Source: Candidatus Thorarchaeota archaeon (GTDB taxonomy: Archaea > Asgardarchaeota > Thorarchaeia > Thorarchaeales > Thorarchaeaceae). Taken from it: a DNA stretch of 64,000 bases. The notes under the pieces are model-generated. The model had not been told where the DNA came from, searched no databases, and saw only the letters and a program-made list of their open reading frames with translations. Shown one piece after another: positions 1-7,862 of this stretch (within the stretch, counting starts at the first letter, position 1; the number at the start of each line of letters is the position of its first letter). Location: NCBI GenBank assembly GCA_020348985.1, contig CP070761.1, positions 2,924,464 to 2,988,463 of the forward strand, read 5' to 3'. The translations under genes were made by a program, and so were the position numbers.

Positions 1-69
1 TTATTAGCGAGCCAATAAGCAACCGGTTGGCTGAAAGATCGTTAGAGCGTTTCAGCAGGATGACAAGAC

Positions 70-750
70 ATGGTGAGTATTCCATTACCGGTCATTGCTG
101 TAAATTTCAAAACCTATCCACAAGCAACAGGTGCAAAGGCAGTTCTGCTAGCCAAGGCTTGTGAGAAGGCCTCGGAAGAGTTCGGGGTCTCCGCAGTTGT
201 TGCACCCCAAGTATCCGATTTGTACAGAGTGAGTCAGGAGGTCAATATCCCTGTGTTCTCTCAGCATATGGATCCCGGTGACCCCGGAAGGTTCACGGGT
301 CACGTGCTCGGAGAAACTCTTCTCGAATCAGGATGTTCGGGTACTCTTCTCAATCATTCGGAGAACAGGATGCAGCTGGCCGACATTGAAGCCTCGGTAA
401 GAAAAGCTGAGAAGCTCGATCTCTACACAATCGTGTGCACCAACAATCCGCAAGTGAGTGTGGCAGCGGCATCAATTGGCCCTTCTGCAGTAGCAGTAGA
501 GCCACCAGAGCTAATTGGTACTGGGATCTCCGTATCCCAAGCCCAACCTGAGGTCATCTCTGGCACTGTTGAGAAGATAAGGGCAGTGAATCCAGATGTT
601 GTGATTTTATGCGGTGCTGGAATCAGTAATGGCGATGATGTCCTTGCAGCATCCAAGCTGGGATCGCAAGGAGTCCTTCTGGCATCAGCCGTGGCCAAAT
701 CGGACAAGCCCGAAGAGGTTCTCGCGGACCTAATGAGACCTCTAGCTTAG
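70..750 (+). CDS. tpiA: Triosephosphate isomerase
   Basis: Interconverts dihydroxyacetone phosphate and glyceraldehyde 3-phosphate in cytosolic glycolysis and gluconeogenesis. The 226-residue length is typical of the short archaeal TPI form; bacterial and eukaryotic enzymes have about 250. Visible catalytic residues are Asn12 and Lys14 (NFKTYP), His96 (LNHSENR) and Glu144 (AVEPPE), followed by the flexible loop GTGISVSQAQP and a phosphate-binding segment CGAGISNGDD near residue 180. The ATG at 70 follows a weak purine-rich site (agga). The gene ends 59 bp before the DUF89 gene on the same strand, so co-transcription is possible. An upstream gene may end within the first 20 bases, but too little is visible to call it. 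Confidence 0.96.
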   Translation: MVSIPLPVIAVNFKTYPQATGAKAVLLAKACEKASEEFGVSAVVAPQVSDLYRVSQEVNIPVFSQHMDPGDPGRFTGHVLGETLLESGCSGTLLNHSENRMQLADIEASVRKAEKLDLYTIVCTNNPQVSVAAASIGPSAVAVEPPELIGTGISVSQAQPEVISGTVEKIRAVNPDVVILCGAGISNGDDVLAASKLGSQGVLLASAVAKSDKPEEVLADLMRPLA

Positions 751-809
751 TGGCCCCTTCCACATTCTTTTTACTTGAACTCAATTGGCTTTGAATCCGG
801 GCGATAATC

Positions 810-1700
810 TTGAAGGTCACACTCTATTGTGCACACTGTCTTCTTGAAAGAGCAGTGAATCAGGTGAAGCTTGCCACGGATGATGAGAATACTCGGCTGG
901 AAGTTACAACCGTGATGCTTCAGTTTCTAGCTGACAACTTCAATGACGAATCTGTTCCGAGCCACATAGGAACAGACAGAGATCTGATAGTGCAGGAGAT
1001 GACCGGAAAGGACCCTTATGCAGAACTCAAGCAAATTTCGAATCAGATGGCATTGAGCATCTTACCCGAGCTCAAGGCACTGGTTGATGAAGCTCCCAAT
1101 GAAGATGACAGATTCCGAAGGGCGGCTTTGATTGCTGCCGCGGCAAATGCAATAGAGTTCGATGTCTCAGGTCGTGAATTCAGTCTAGATGATCTAAGAG
1201 CCATTCTTGAAAGTGTCGAGTCAGACCTAGTCATCGATCAAGTCAGTGAATTCATGAATCTCTGTCGAAGTGTTGACGAAGTGACATATCTCATGGACAA
1301 CTCTGGAGAGATTGTCCTGGATATGATTCTCATTGGTGAGCTAAGACGCATAGGTCCTAGAGTGGTTGCTGTGGTTAAGGGGGGTCCCGTCCTCAATGAT
1401 GCTACAATGATCGACGCAGAAGAAGTCGGTCTCATGGAGTGTGCAGACGAAGTTCGCCATACAGGTGCGTCCGCGATTGGTGTGAATCTGGAACGTGTTT
1501 CTGGTGAATTCAAGGAGTTGTTCCAGAAATCCCAACTGATTGTTGCCAAAGGTATGGGAAATTACGAATCTCTTACAGAGCTAGAACCAACAGCTCCGGT
1601 AGTCCATATCCTTAGGACAAAGTGTTCTCCCGTGGCTGACCACATCGGTGTCGCTCGTGACAAGAATGTGATCTTGATTCGCTACCCTAAGAGTGGCTAG
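810..1700 (+). CDS. DUF89/ARMT1-family damage-control phosphatase-like protein
   Basis: This is a 296-residue DUF89 (AF1104/ARMT1-like) protein. Family members are metal-dependent phosphatases that hydrolyse harmful phosphorylated metabolites; the substrate here is unknown. Family marks are an N-terminal CAHC pair, the central MDNSGEIVLD block containing the metal-binding Asp/Asn, the VVKGGPVLNDAT block and the late AKGMGNYESL motif. The start is TTG at 810, which places the conserved cysteine pair at residues 8-11 as expected. It lies just downstream of tpiA, so a metabolite-repair role beside glycolysis is attractive but only inferred. The family call is secure; the specific reaction is not. 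Confidence 0.9.
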   Translation: MKVTLYCAHCLLERAVNQVKLATDDENTRLEVTTVMLQFLADNFNDESVPSHIGTDRDLIVQEMTGKDPYAELKQISNQMALSILPELKALVDEAPNEDDRFRRAALIAAAANAIEFDVSGREFSLDDLRAILESVESDLVIDQVSEFMNLCRSVDEVTYLMDNSGEIVLDMILIGELRRIGPRVVAVVKGGPVLNDATMIDAEEVGLMECADEVRHTGASAIGVNLERVSGEFKELFQKSQLIVAKGMGNYESLTELEPTAPVVHILRTKCSPVADHIGVARDKNVILIRYPKSG

Positions 1701-1717
1701 ACGAACCACATAGTACC

Positions 1718-2533
1718 CTATCTTCGAGTGAGTGACCTAGTATATGAGAGACTCTTGTAGAACTCAACCTTCAGTTCTGGAAACTCCAGGCTCATCTGAT
1801 GTCTTAGTCTCTCCATTCCTGGGTCCTCTGTGACAAACGGTCCCAGTTCAAGTGTGCTGATGCCTTCTTCATGAGCCATCATCCTGACATCAGGGGCCAG
1901 TTCTCCGGTCACAATCGTTCCGACATCTTCACTCTTAGCGGAGATTATTTCTGAGATGTCGATATAGCTCCCCGGAAAAATCAAAATTGACTGGACTTCA
2001 TCATCCAAATCGCCCGAAAAAGTAACAGATTCCATTCCAAGCTTATCCGCCACAAAGTCTGAGAATCTTGAGTGATTCATCACATCGCTCGGACCGCATA
2101 CTCTCCCTGCAGGAACGACATCTGTCAAATCCCCAGTGACAACAAAATCACGTAGCCTCTTCAGACCAAGCAAATCGCATAGAGCATCGGCCATTCCATC
2201 TTTTACTCCAACCCAACCGCTCCCGAGAACATATGACGAGATGTAGTTCTTTGAAAGCAATCTAATCCTTTTCAGGTCGAGACCAGTGATTCTGTCCACA
2301 ATGAATGGGAACAATGGTCGAAAAGTAATGACAAGATTGGCCTTCTCTTGAGTTGCCTTGGTCACTGCTGCACCCGAAAGATAAGTTGTAATTACTACTC
2401 TGCTAATTGTGGTGTTTATCATGTCACTATCTGACTGGGGACCTATCTCTACACGAGAATCGTGTCCCCGTATAGTGTAGTCCCTCGGAGCTATTCCTCT
2501 TAGATACTTCACGATTTCAAGAAGCGTGGTCAT
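1718..2533 (-). CDS. NIF3/DUF34-like protein lacking metal ligands
   Basis: A 271-residue protein resembling the NIF3 (DUF34) family, which normally binds two metals and has a GTP cyclohydrolase I type 2-like or unknown role. The fold pattern is recognisable: LVITFRPLFP stands where the family has a strand followed by HHPLFF, YVLGSGWVGVKDGMADAL stands at the sH.nLD..GGvnd segment, and a C-terminal TGE...GP..TE block matches TGE.kHH...GHy.TE. The His residues that bind metal in these three blocks are absent (FRP, LGSGW, LAPD, GPF). I chose the ATG at 2533 because NIF3 proteins begin near the TTLLEIVKYL helix; an in-frame ATG at 2581 would add 16 residues. It is probably a non-catalytic relative. 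Confidence 0.75.
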   Translation of the reverse strand: MTTLLEIVKYLRGIAPRDYTIRGHDSRVEIGPQSDSDMINTTISRVVITTYLSGAAVTKATQEKANLVITFRPLFPFIVDRITGLDLKRIRLLSKNYISSYVLGSGWVGVKDGMADALCDLLGLKRLRDFVVTGDLTDVVPAGRVCGPSDVMNHSRFSDFVADKLGMESVTFSGDLDDEVQSILIFPGSYIDISEIISAKSEDVGTIVTGELAPDVRMMAHEEGISTLELGPFVTEDPGMERLRHQMSLEFPELKVEFYKSLSYTRSLTRR

Positions 2534-2643
2534 TGAAAGTCCCGTCCGTTCCCGAGCTCCCAGTGTGAGTAATGAGATCACTCAGAAAACCCACACACGA
2601 ATCGAACTCTTCAGTCTTGTCCCTTCTAACCTATCTCCCAATT

Positions 2644-5112
2644 CTATCTCGTACGGACCCGGAATAGTAGTACGATTACAACTACGGCAGCAATGACGCC
2701 ACCAAGGATGAATTCCATTCCAATACCAGGGGTTGCTTCATCAGGCTCTACCTGATAGATTCCGTAGTTGATATCGTAAGTGTAACCAAAAGTGTCGACA
2801 ACCGTGATTTGAATCAGAAGTGAAGTTTCGCCTGGGAAGGGGCCTATCTCAAGTCCATATCCATTCCCATAGTTCTCCATCGGAGCTGTTTGAGCATCTC
2901 CGCCTTCAACCACATACTCCAATGTGACAGAGGAGATGAACCTGTAGTCTCCTGGGTTTCTCAGGAGCAGAATCGTGATGGCATGTCCTCCCTCAACGAG
3001 CTCTTCTGAAACCTGGACGGAGGGGACGAAACCGTATGCTTCTACCATAATCGGTTTCGGCTTGTATGTCGTGTTGTAGTCTCTTACGTATAGCCCTATT
3101 CGAGCATAGCCATAGTCACCAACATCGTAGCCGAAGCCGACTATTTCGGTGGATTGAGGTCCAATTTCCACCAACATTGACGGTAAGTCGAACGTGACCG
3201 CGTCTGCTATGACTGGAGTGACATTTACGCTAAGGCCTACGTCGAGATTGTTGGTGAATGTAATTGAAAAGGATCTGTTAGAATGAGGTTCCTCCAAACC
3301 GAAACTCTCGCCTAGCGGGCTCACTTCGATTCCAAGGATCACATCAGATACTGCGTCATTTGCCAGCTTAATTGCCCTTGTTGGATTCCAGTGTTCGAGG
3401 GAGCTTTCAGCATCAGCAAGGTAGAGTCTCGCAACACCAACATCCTCGCCTGACAGCTCAAGTGCATCAAGCTGTGCTTCTGCATCGACAACGACCGTCT
3501 CCGCTTCATCCCATGTTTCCATGAATCTATCAACCCAGACTTTTTGGCCAAAGACTAGGCCATTGAATTTGTCGAGAATAACCGTCCTTCTATTCAAGAG
3601 CGCATCAACAATATCATCCACGGACAGCGTTCCATTGGGACCTGTTGGGTCTCGCACGAACAAGACATTGAGAATTCCGTCCAGATTCCTTGAGCCATGC
3701 GTATCACACGATGCTATGAACGGTGCGTGGTAGGCCGCTTCGCCTATTCCATGAATATAGCCCCTGTTGTTGACCTCGACCCCTTCGTACCCGATTGTTT
3801 CAAGCTGGTTGTAAGGCTCGGCGTGTTTTGGTGAAAGTGTTGGATGACTTAGGAAGACAACTCCTCCCTGGGCATGAATGCCATCAACGGCTTCCTGAAC
3901 ACTTGTAGTGAATATGTTCTCAGTCATCGGGAAGCCAACCATGTGCGGTGTCCGGGATATCTCTGCTCCAATTCCGATGAGAACATCAAGATTGTATAGA
4001 TCCCGAAGTGCCTTCACTTGGATTCCGCCGACAATTCCGTTCTGAGCAGGAGTCTCATACGAATGGTCTGTAACAATGAAGTAGTCCAGCTTGACTTCTA
4101 ATGCTCGAAGCATTTGCTCCCAAGGAGTAGCAGTACCGTCACTTACAGTCGTATGTTCATGAATAACACCACTGAAAATCTCATACTCCTCTATCTCTGT
4201 GCTGTTAATCTCCGGTCCACTACCAACTTCGATGATTGCTAGCTCAGGAGGATCAACTTCCCTTGGATTGTTTCCAACCAGCCAATCTATGACGTTTAGA
4301 GAGAACTGAAAGTGATCGTTCTCACCTACCTGCCCAGTTGCGGTAGTGCCCGGCTCATTTCGTCTATATTGCGAGAATGGTCCCGAAGAACCTACAGCCA
4401 CAACCCTGCCAGAGCCGCTCTCTGAATATGCGACGAAGTCCTTTTCGTCTGACATGACAACAGATACTGCTGGACTTGTTACTTCCAGTGAACAACCGTA
4501 TATGTCATCATTTGACGCATGAAGAGACTGGACGCTATAGGTCAGGTGATGGTCTTCTATCTCGTCAGCAGTACGTAGGCTCCACGTCATGACTCTGTCG
4601 AGGTTGAATGAAATCCCGTAAGTCTCCGAAACCGCATTCAAGTAGTCGGGCGTGTATATCCATCCAAGAGTTGTATAGTCAACTCCTACTAGCAAAAGGC
4701 TTCCACCGGCATCAACGAAGTCGTGAATTGCTGTTATTTCTCCTGCAGTGAGTGCCTCCTGAGGGAAGAACAAACACAGAACATCGTAGTCATTGAGAAT
4801 GCCGGAGTCCAAGGAAGAACCCCAATTCATTGACACATTGTGACCGTACTCTCTGAGAACCCAACCGAACATCGAGGCATTACCAGGAACCCAGATCTCT
4901 GATGTGGGTCCTGCATGTGACTCGTCAACAAGGATTCTAGCGCTTTCGAATGTCTGAGATGTCTCGTTCACATGAACAGGAGATGACACAGTTGTCGAAT
5001 TGTCAAAGGCCGGTAGGGCCGGTGTCACAATCGGCAGTAGAAGGACAATCAAGATCAAAAGGCGACTAGAAAGACGAGTCACTTTAATCGAGACGAAGCG
5101 GGACCTTGTCAC
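2644..5112 (-). CDS. Secreted, membrane-anchored PHP-domain protein with N-terminal GATase-like domain
   Basis: An 822-residue surface protein. Residues 1-35 form a signal peptide (basic start, then a Leu/Ile-rich core) and the last 30 residues form a C-terminal membrane anchor ending in RVRTR. Residues of roughly 55-280 look like a class I glutamine-amidotransferase-like/GIFT sensor fold (ILVDESHAG, GGSLLLVGVDY, GRVVAVGSSGPF). A complete PHP metal-dependent phosphoesterase core follows: HEHTTVSDG, IVTDHS, GAEIS, LSHPT and CDTHGS. The C-terminal third contains beta-sandwich-like segments. PHP enzymes hydrolyse phosphoesters and are usually cytosolic, so an exported one is unusual. It is a single gene with no obvious operon partner. 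The substrate cannot be predicted. Confidence 0.85.
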   Translation of the reverse strand: MTRSRFVSIKVTRLSSRLLILIVLLLPIVTPALPAFDNSTTVSSPVHVNETSQTFESARILVDESHAGPTSEIWVPGNASMFGWVLREYGHNVSMNWGSSLDSGILNDYDVLCLFFPQEALTAGEITAIHDFVDAGGSLLLVGVDYTTLGWIYTPDYLNAVSETYGISFNLDRVMTWSLRTADEIEDHHLTYSVQSLHASNDDIYGCSLEVTSPAVSVVMSDEKDFVAYSESGSGRVVAVGSSGPFSQYRRNEPGTTATGQVGENDHFQFSLNVIDWLVGNNPREVDPPELAIIEVGSGPEINSTEIEEYEIFSGVIHEHTTVSDGTATPWEQMLRALEVKLDYFIVTDHSYETPAQNGIVGGIQVKALRDLYNLDVLIGIGAEISRTPHMVGFPMTENIFTTSVQEAVDGIHAQGGVVFLSHPTLSPKHAEPYNQLETIGYEGVEVNNRGYIHGIGEAAYHAPFIASCDTHGSRNLDGILNVLFVRDPTGPNGTLSVDDIVDALLNRRTVILDKFNGLVFGQKVWVDRFMETWDEAETVVVDAEAQLDALELSGEDVGVARLYLADAESSLEHWNPTRAIKLANDAVSDVILGIEVSPLGESFGLEEPHSNRSFSITFTNNLDVGLSVNVTPVIADAVTFDLPSMLVEIGPQSTEIVGFGYDVGDYGYARIGLYVRDYNTTYKPKPIMVEAYGFVPSVQVSEELVEGGHAITILLLRNPGDYRFISSVTLEYVVEGGDAQTAPMENYGNGYGLEIGPFPGETSLLIQITVVDTFGYTYDINYGIYQVEPDEATPGIGMEFILGGVIAAVVVIVLLFRVRTR

Positions 5113-5215
5113 TATTAAGGCTTACATTTGAGGAGTGGACAGCCTTGCAGCGTGTTGGCCGCTGATATGACTCCGTCCAACGAATCCTATGGTTAGTTTG
5201 GTCCGTCCTTCTGAG

Positions 5216-5509
5216 CTATTCTTCAATGTCTTCGTCATAGCTGTATAGTTCGTCAATGTCGTCTAGGATTTCGGAGTCAACTTCCTCTATTACTTCAAGC
5301 TCTGGTGCTTTCTTTTCCTTCTTCTTCTTCTCTCTCTTGGGCTCCTTTTCGGCTACTTCTAGGCTCTCTCCGCGCTTTCTCATCTGGGCCCAAAATCGAC
5401 GCCTTGCTTTCTGGTGTTTTCTGACGCGTCGGAGATCTGTCTGCTGAGGATTCTGGACTCTCATCAGACGTCTGCGATCTCTTTCGAGAGCTCTACCCTT
5501 CTTCGCCAT
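5216..5509 (-). CDS. Small charge-segregated protein of unknown function
   Basis: A 97-residue protein with a strongly basic first half (MAKKGRALERDRRRLMR, then an Arg/Lys-rich helix to about residue 50), a KREKKKKEKK linker, and an acidic tail rich in Glu/Asp ending YDEDIEE. I do not recognise the family. A basic head with an acidic tail suits an RNA- or ribosome-associated protein, but that is inference. A TATA-like element (minus-strand gttataaaa, around 5556-5564) lies about 50 bp upstream of the ATG, which supports real expression. Confidence 0.7.
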   Translation of the reverse strand: MAKKGRALERDRRRLMRVQNPQQTDLRRVRKHQKARRRFWAQMRKRGESLEVAEKEPKREKKKKEKKAPELEVIEEVDSEILDDIDELYSYDEDIEE

Positions 5510-5553
5510 GAAATATCACGTCGCGAGGTTTTCTCGGGCAGCAACCTCCAGCT

Positions 5554-5566
5554 CGTTTTATAACTG
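5554..5566 (-). promoter_or_regulatory. TATA-box promoter for the small charged protein
   Basis: Plus strand ttttataac at about 5556-5564 reads gttataaaa on the minus strand. It is about 47 bp upstream of the start at 5509, giving a predicted transcription start near 5533. The element is nearly symmetrical and might also serve the divergent regulator gene at 5649. Confidence 0.45.
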
Positions 5567-5648
5567 TGTCGGGTGTAACGCATTCCAGATGGTCGGAGTT
5601 TACTCTTCGAATCCTTTGTCAGGAATCTGACACAATTCGATGTGAAGC

Positions 5649-6173
5649 GTGATGAGTCGGACATCAGGCAGCCGGGAGGTTAGTATTCGTCTACGTCTTG
5701 AACCCTCCCTGCTGGAACGAATTGATAGACTGGTTGGCAAGAACGGGAGACAGCACTTCATCAAAGACGCTATTCTCTGGAGACTGGAACAGGACCTCCC
5801 GCCAATTGTGTTGGAGCTTGTGGATGATGTTGAGGAACTGAAGAAGAGAGTTGATCATCTTGAATCATCGCAATCAGCCAGTGTATACATGGAAGACATG
5901 AGTGCCACCGTCAAAGAGAAGGTTTGCAGAGACGATTTTGATCGGAGGATGTTGGCATACTTCCTTCAGCACAGTGGTGCAACATCACCAGAACTCGCGA
6001 AAGCACTAGCAGGCAGCTCTGATAAGCGAAGGACAATCCATGACCGCATTGTGAAACTCAACGAAAGGGCAGTTCAACTTCTAGGAGTTCCTATTCTAGC
6101 ACACGAGAAAGGGATTATTGACGGAAAACGGGGTGCATGGTGGATTATCAACACAGATCGTATGTTGGCCTGA
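5649..6173 (+). CDS. Ribbon-helix-helix transcriptional regulator
   Basis: A 174-residue protein. Residues 8-50 fit an RHH DNA-binding domain: a beta strand (EVSIRLRLEPSLLERIDRLVG) and a second helix (NGRQHFIKDAILWRLEQD). A short coiled coil follows (VDDVEELKKRVDHLESS). The C-terminal half (roughly 90-174) looks like a winged-helix domain (LAYFLQHSGATSPELAKALAG, then a basic helix and a wing ending GAWWIINTD). The start is GTG at 5649 or ATG at 5652. It is divergent from the 97-residue gene and may control it or itself; targets are unknown. Most likely a dimeric repressor. Confidence 0.8.
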   Translation: MMSRTSGSREVSIRLRLEPSLLERIDRLVGKNGRQHFIKDAILWRLEQDLPPIVLELVDDVEELKKRVDHLESSQSASVYMEDMSATVKEKVCRDDFDRRMLAYFLQHSGATSPELAKALAGSSDKRRTIHDRIVKLNERAVQLLGVPILAHEKGIIDGKRGAWWIINTDRMLA

Positions 6174-6188
6174 ATGCAACTCTAGAGC

Positions 6189-6200
6189 AAATCTTTAAGG
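6189..6200 (+). promoter_or_regulatory. TATA-box promoter of tRNA-Arg(CCG)
   Basis: The AT-rich element aaatctttaagg lies about 26 bp before the first base of the tRNA gene at 6221, which is the standard archaeal TATA-to-start distance for a tRNA transcript. Confidence 0.55.
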
Positions 6201-6220
6201 AAATCCATCAAAGGGCCGAT

Positions 6221-6298
6221 GGGGCCGTAGTCTAGCATGGATAAGGCACCAGCCTCCGGAGTTGGTCATCCCCGGTTCGAATCCGGGCGGTCCCGCCA
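6221..6298 (+). tRNA. tRNA-Arg (anticodon CCG)
   Basis: A full cloverleaf can be drawn. The acceptor stem GGGGCCG pairs with CGGTCCC (one G-U), U8-A9 is present, the anticodon stem CCAGC/GTTGG encloses the loop CTCCGGA with anticodon CCG (reads CGG), and the T arm is CCCGG-TTCGAAT-CCGGG. The discriminator base is G and CCA is encoded. No intron is present. It differs from the tRNA-Arg at 6702 at only four positions. Confidence 0.95.
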
Positions 6299-6336
6299 TT
6301 GAATTCTAGTACTTCATGCGATGCCGGTTTCTCTCG

Positions 6337-6348
6337 GACTTTAAAAGA
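6337..6348 (+). promoter_or_regulatory. TATA-box promoter for the 79-residue ORF
   Basis: gactttaaaag (TATA core about 6339-6347) lies some 40 bp before the ATG at 6386. It suggests a transcript starting near 6370 and supports the small ORF between the tRNA genes. Confidence 0.45.
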
Positions 6349-6385
6349 CTGCAACAGAACACCCTCCTGAATCGGGGTTTACTGA

Positions 6386-6625
6386 ATGAGCACTACTAGA
6401 GAGGCAACTGCCTCCGAAGAGAGAATTGTTGAGAGATTCCGAAGATATCTCAATGGACCAGTGGGCAAGACTGTCCTTGACAATTTGGATGAAGGGGAGA
6501 GCTTTATACTTCAAACCTCTGAGCACACTTTGAGAATCACGAAGTCTCGTGGCAAGGCGATTGTCAGTCTTGTTGACAGTCGATTCAGCAAGAAACCATC
6601 CAGATGGACGCTTCCCACGGCATAG
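6386..6625 (+). CDS. Small hypothetical protein between the two tRNA-Arg genes
   Basis: A 79-residue protein of unknown family. An N-terminal amphipathic helix (EERIVERFRRYLNGPVGKTVLDNL) is followed by a small beta-rich part (ESFILQTSEHTLRITKSRGKAIVSLVDSRF) and a basic tail. A TATA-like element lies 40 bp upstream and the composition is protein-like, so I take it as real. No catalytic or binding motif is evident. A link to tRNA is suggested only by position. Confidence 0.65.
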   Translation: MSTTREATASEERIVERFRRYLNGPVGKTVLDNLDEGESFILQTSEHTLRITKSRGKAIVSLVDSRFSKKPSRWTLPTA

Positions 6626-6668
6626 AACGATATCTGAATTGCATAACATTTCTTCTGCATCAGCGAAG

Positions 6669-6680
6669 AGTCTATAAGTT
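6669..6680 (+). promoter_or_regulatory. TATA-box promoter of tRNA-Arg(GCG)
   Basis: agtctataagtt lies about 27 bp upstream of the tRNA 5' end at 6702, the expected spacing for an archaeal TATA element. Confidence 0.55.
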
Positions 6681-6701
6681 GACCACAGCCAACCGCTGAA
6701 C

Positions 6702-6779
6702 GGGGCCGTAGTCTAGCATGGATAAGGCGCCAGCCTGCGGAGTTGGATATCCCCGGTTCGAATCCGGGCGGTCCCGCCA
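6702..6779 (+). tRNA. tRNA-Arg (anticodon GCG)
   Basis: It has the same cloverleaf as the upstream gene: acceptor GGGGCCG/CGGTCCC, anticodon loop CTGCGGA with anticodon GCG (reads CGC and CGU), T arm CCCGG-TTCGAAT-CCGGG, discriminator G and encoded CCA. It differs from the 6221 copy at the wobble base, one base before the anticodon stem and two in the variable loop, consistent with a local duplication that changed decoding. Confidence 0.95.
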
Positions 6780-6797
6780 TCGCTTCTTTTGCTCAGT

Positions 6798-7331
6798 CTA
6801 CGTGGTCCTCTGCCACTGTTTCAGCTTTTGAAAGACGTGGGCGATTGTATCCGCCCTTATTGACTGTTTTTCTACTTCTTCCCTGGAAAGTTCTCTCATC
6901 TGGGTCGCCGGCGCCCCCGAGTTGAGACTTCTGGGGGGGATTACCACGTTTGCAGGGACAATAGAACCTGGGGCAAGCATGACTCCCTCCCCCAGCGTTG
7001 CACCGTCGAACAGAACACAGCCTTCGCCTATGTTTGCAGTGTCGCCGACATAGACCCCGTGAACTACAGAGGCGGTTCCAATCACAGTCTGAGTTCCGAT
7101 GATTGTTGGATTGTCCTCAGTATGAGCATGAATAACAACACTATCTTGTATACACGAACTCTCCCCAATCCTCACAGACGCGTGGTCGCCACGGATCACC
7201 GCGCCAGGCCAAACGCTAGCCTTGGGTCCTATTTCAACATCTCCGACAACTGTCGCTTGAAGGCTCACGAAGGCCTCAGAGTCAATCTTGGGGGTCTTTC
7301 CGCCAAACTCCAGGATCGGCACATCTTCCAC
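6798..7331 (-). CDS. Gamma-carbonic-anhydrase-like hexapeptide-repeat protein
   Basis: A 177-residue left-handed beta-helix protein of the gamma-CA/YrdA family. Hexapeptide repeats run from about residue 25 to 145 (VVGDVEIGPKASVWPGAVIRGD, VVHGVYVGDTANIGEGCVLFDGA), followed by a C-terminal helix. Family enzymes form trimers with zinc held by three His across subunits. The first (VVIHAH) and third (VVHG) ligands are present, but the second, normally in VGH, is Thr (VIGTASVVHG). Carbonic anhydrase activity is therefore doubtful; acyl-binding or scaffold functions are known for relatives. It ends 19 bp from the tRNA-Arg gene, on the opposite strand. Confidence 0.88.
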   Translation of the reverse strand: MEDVPILEFGGKTPKIDSEAFVSLQATVVGDVEIGPKASVWPGAVIRGDHASVRIGESSCIQDSVVIHAHTEDNPTIIGTQTVIGTASVVHGVYVGDTANIGEGCVLFDGATLGEGVMLAPGSIVPANVVIPPRSLNSGAPATQMRELSREEVEKQSIRADTIAHVFQKLKQWQRTT

Positions 7332-7440
7332 CTAGAGAAGATGCAGGGGCGGTTGTCTATAAGCATATTGAAAATGTATACATCAGAATCGATGTACCCA
7401 AAGAAATAGGTTGGGTCCCCGACCACGAGGACCTCTTGAA

Positions 7441-7818
7441 TCATGTTGCCTCAGCCAATAGCTGTTCCGCAATGTCTTCATAGACTTCGGGCGGTCTCAC
7501 ACCAACTAGCTTGTCGATGTGTTTTCCAGATCCGTCGTCAAAGATCACCTGCTCACCATCTTTGTAGAATATGACACTGGGCACTCCACGAATCTTGTGT
7601 GCGAAGCTGAACTCCTGATTCTGATCCACATCAATCTTCACAACGCGTAGTCCTTTGTCTCTGTACTTTTCGTCGATTGCTTCGAGAATAGGAGCCAAGG
7701 TCTTGCATGGTCCACACCATAGTGCGTGACAGTCCACGAAGACAACCTTGTTCTCGCCCAATATTGTGTCTAGCTGGTCAGCCATGATCTCATCTACCAT
7801 TGTCGCCATCTCTATCAA
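7441..7818 (-). CDS. trxA: Thioredoxin
   Basis: A 125-residue thioredoxin-fold protein with the redox motif WCGPCK near residue 36, preceded by the strand KVVFVDCHALWC, and the cis-proline motif RGVPSVIFYKDG. It reduces protein disulfides in the cytosol. ATG codons at 7818 and slightly downstream are all possible starts; the fold begins around ADQLDTIL. An extra Cys six residues before the active site (VDCHALWC) is a small peculiarity. It is transcribed away from the helicase operon, sharing a 44 bp intergenic region. Confidence 0.93.
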   Translation of the reverse strand: MIEMATMVDEIMADQLDTILGENKVVFVDCHALWCGPCKTLAPILEAIDEKYRDKGLRVVKIDVDQNQEFSFAHKIRGVPSVIFYKDGEQVIFDDGSGKHIDKLVGVRPPEVYEDIAEQLLAEAT

Positions 7819-7862
7819 CTCGCATTAATACGTAGTCTTATTCTTTTCCTAGAAGGAGTCGG

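Noticed and set aside
1..69. Possible end of an upstream gene
   Set aside because: A frame ending at 16-18 (TAA) and another open one cover these bases, but there is too little sequence to support a gene.
6511..6780. Minus-strand ORF beginning MAGPPGFEPG
   Set aside because: This N-terminus is the antisense translation of the tRNA T arm, a well-known annotation artefact. It overlaps the tRNA-Arg(GCG) gene and the small ORF.
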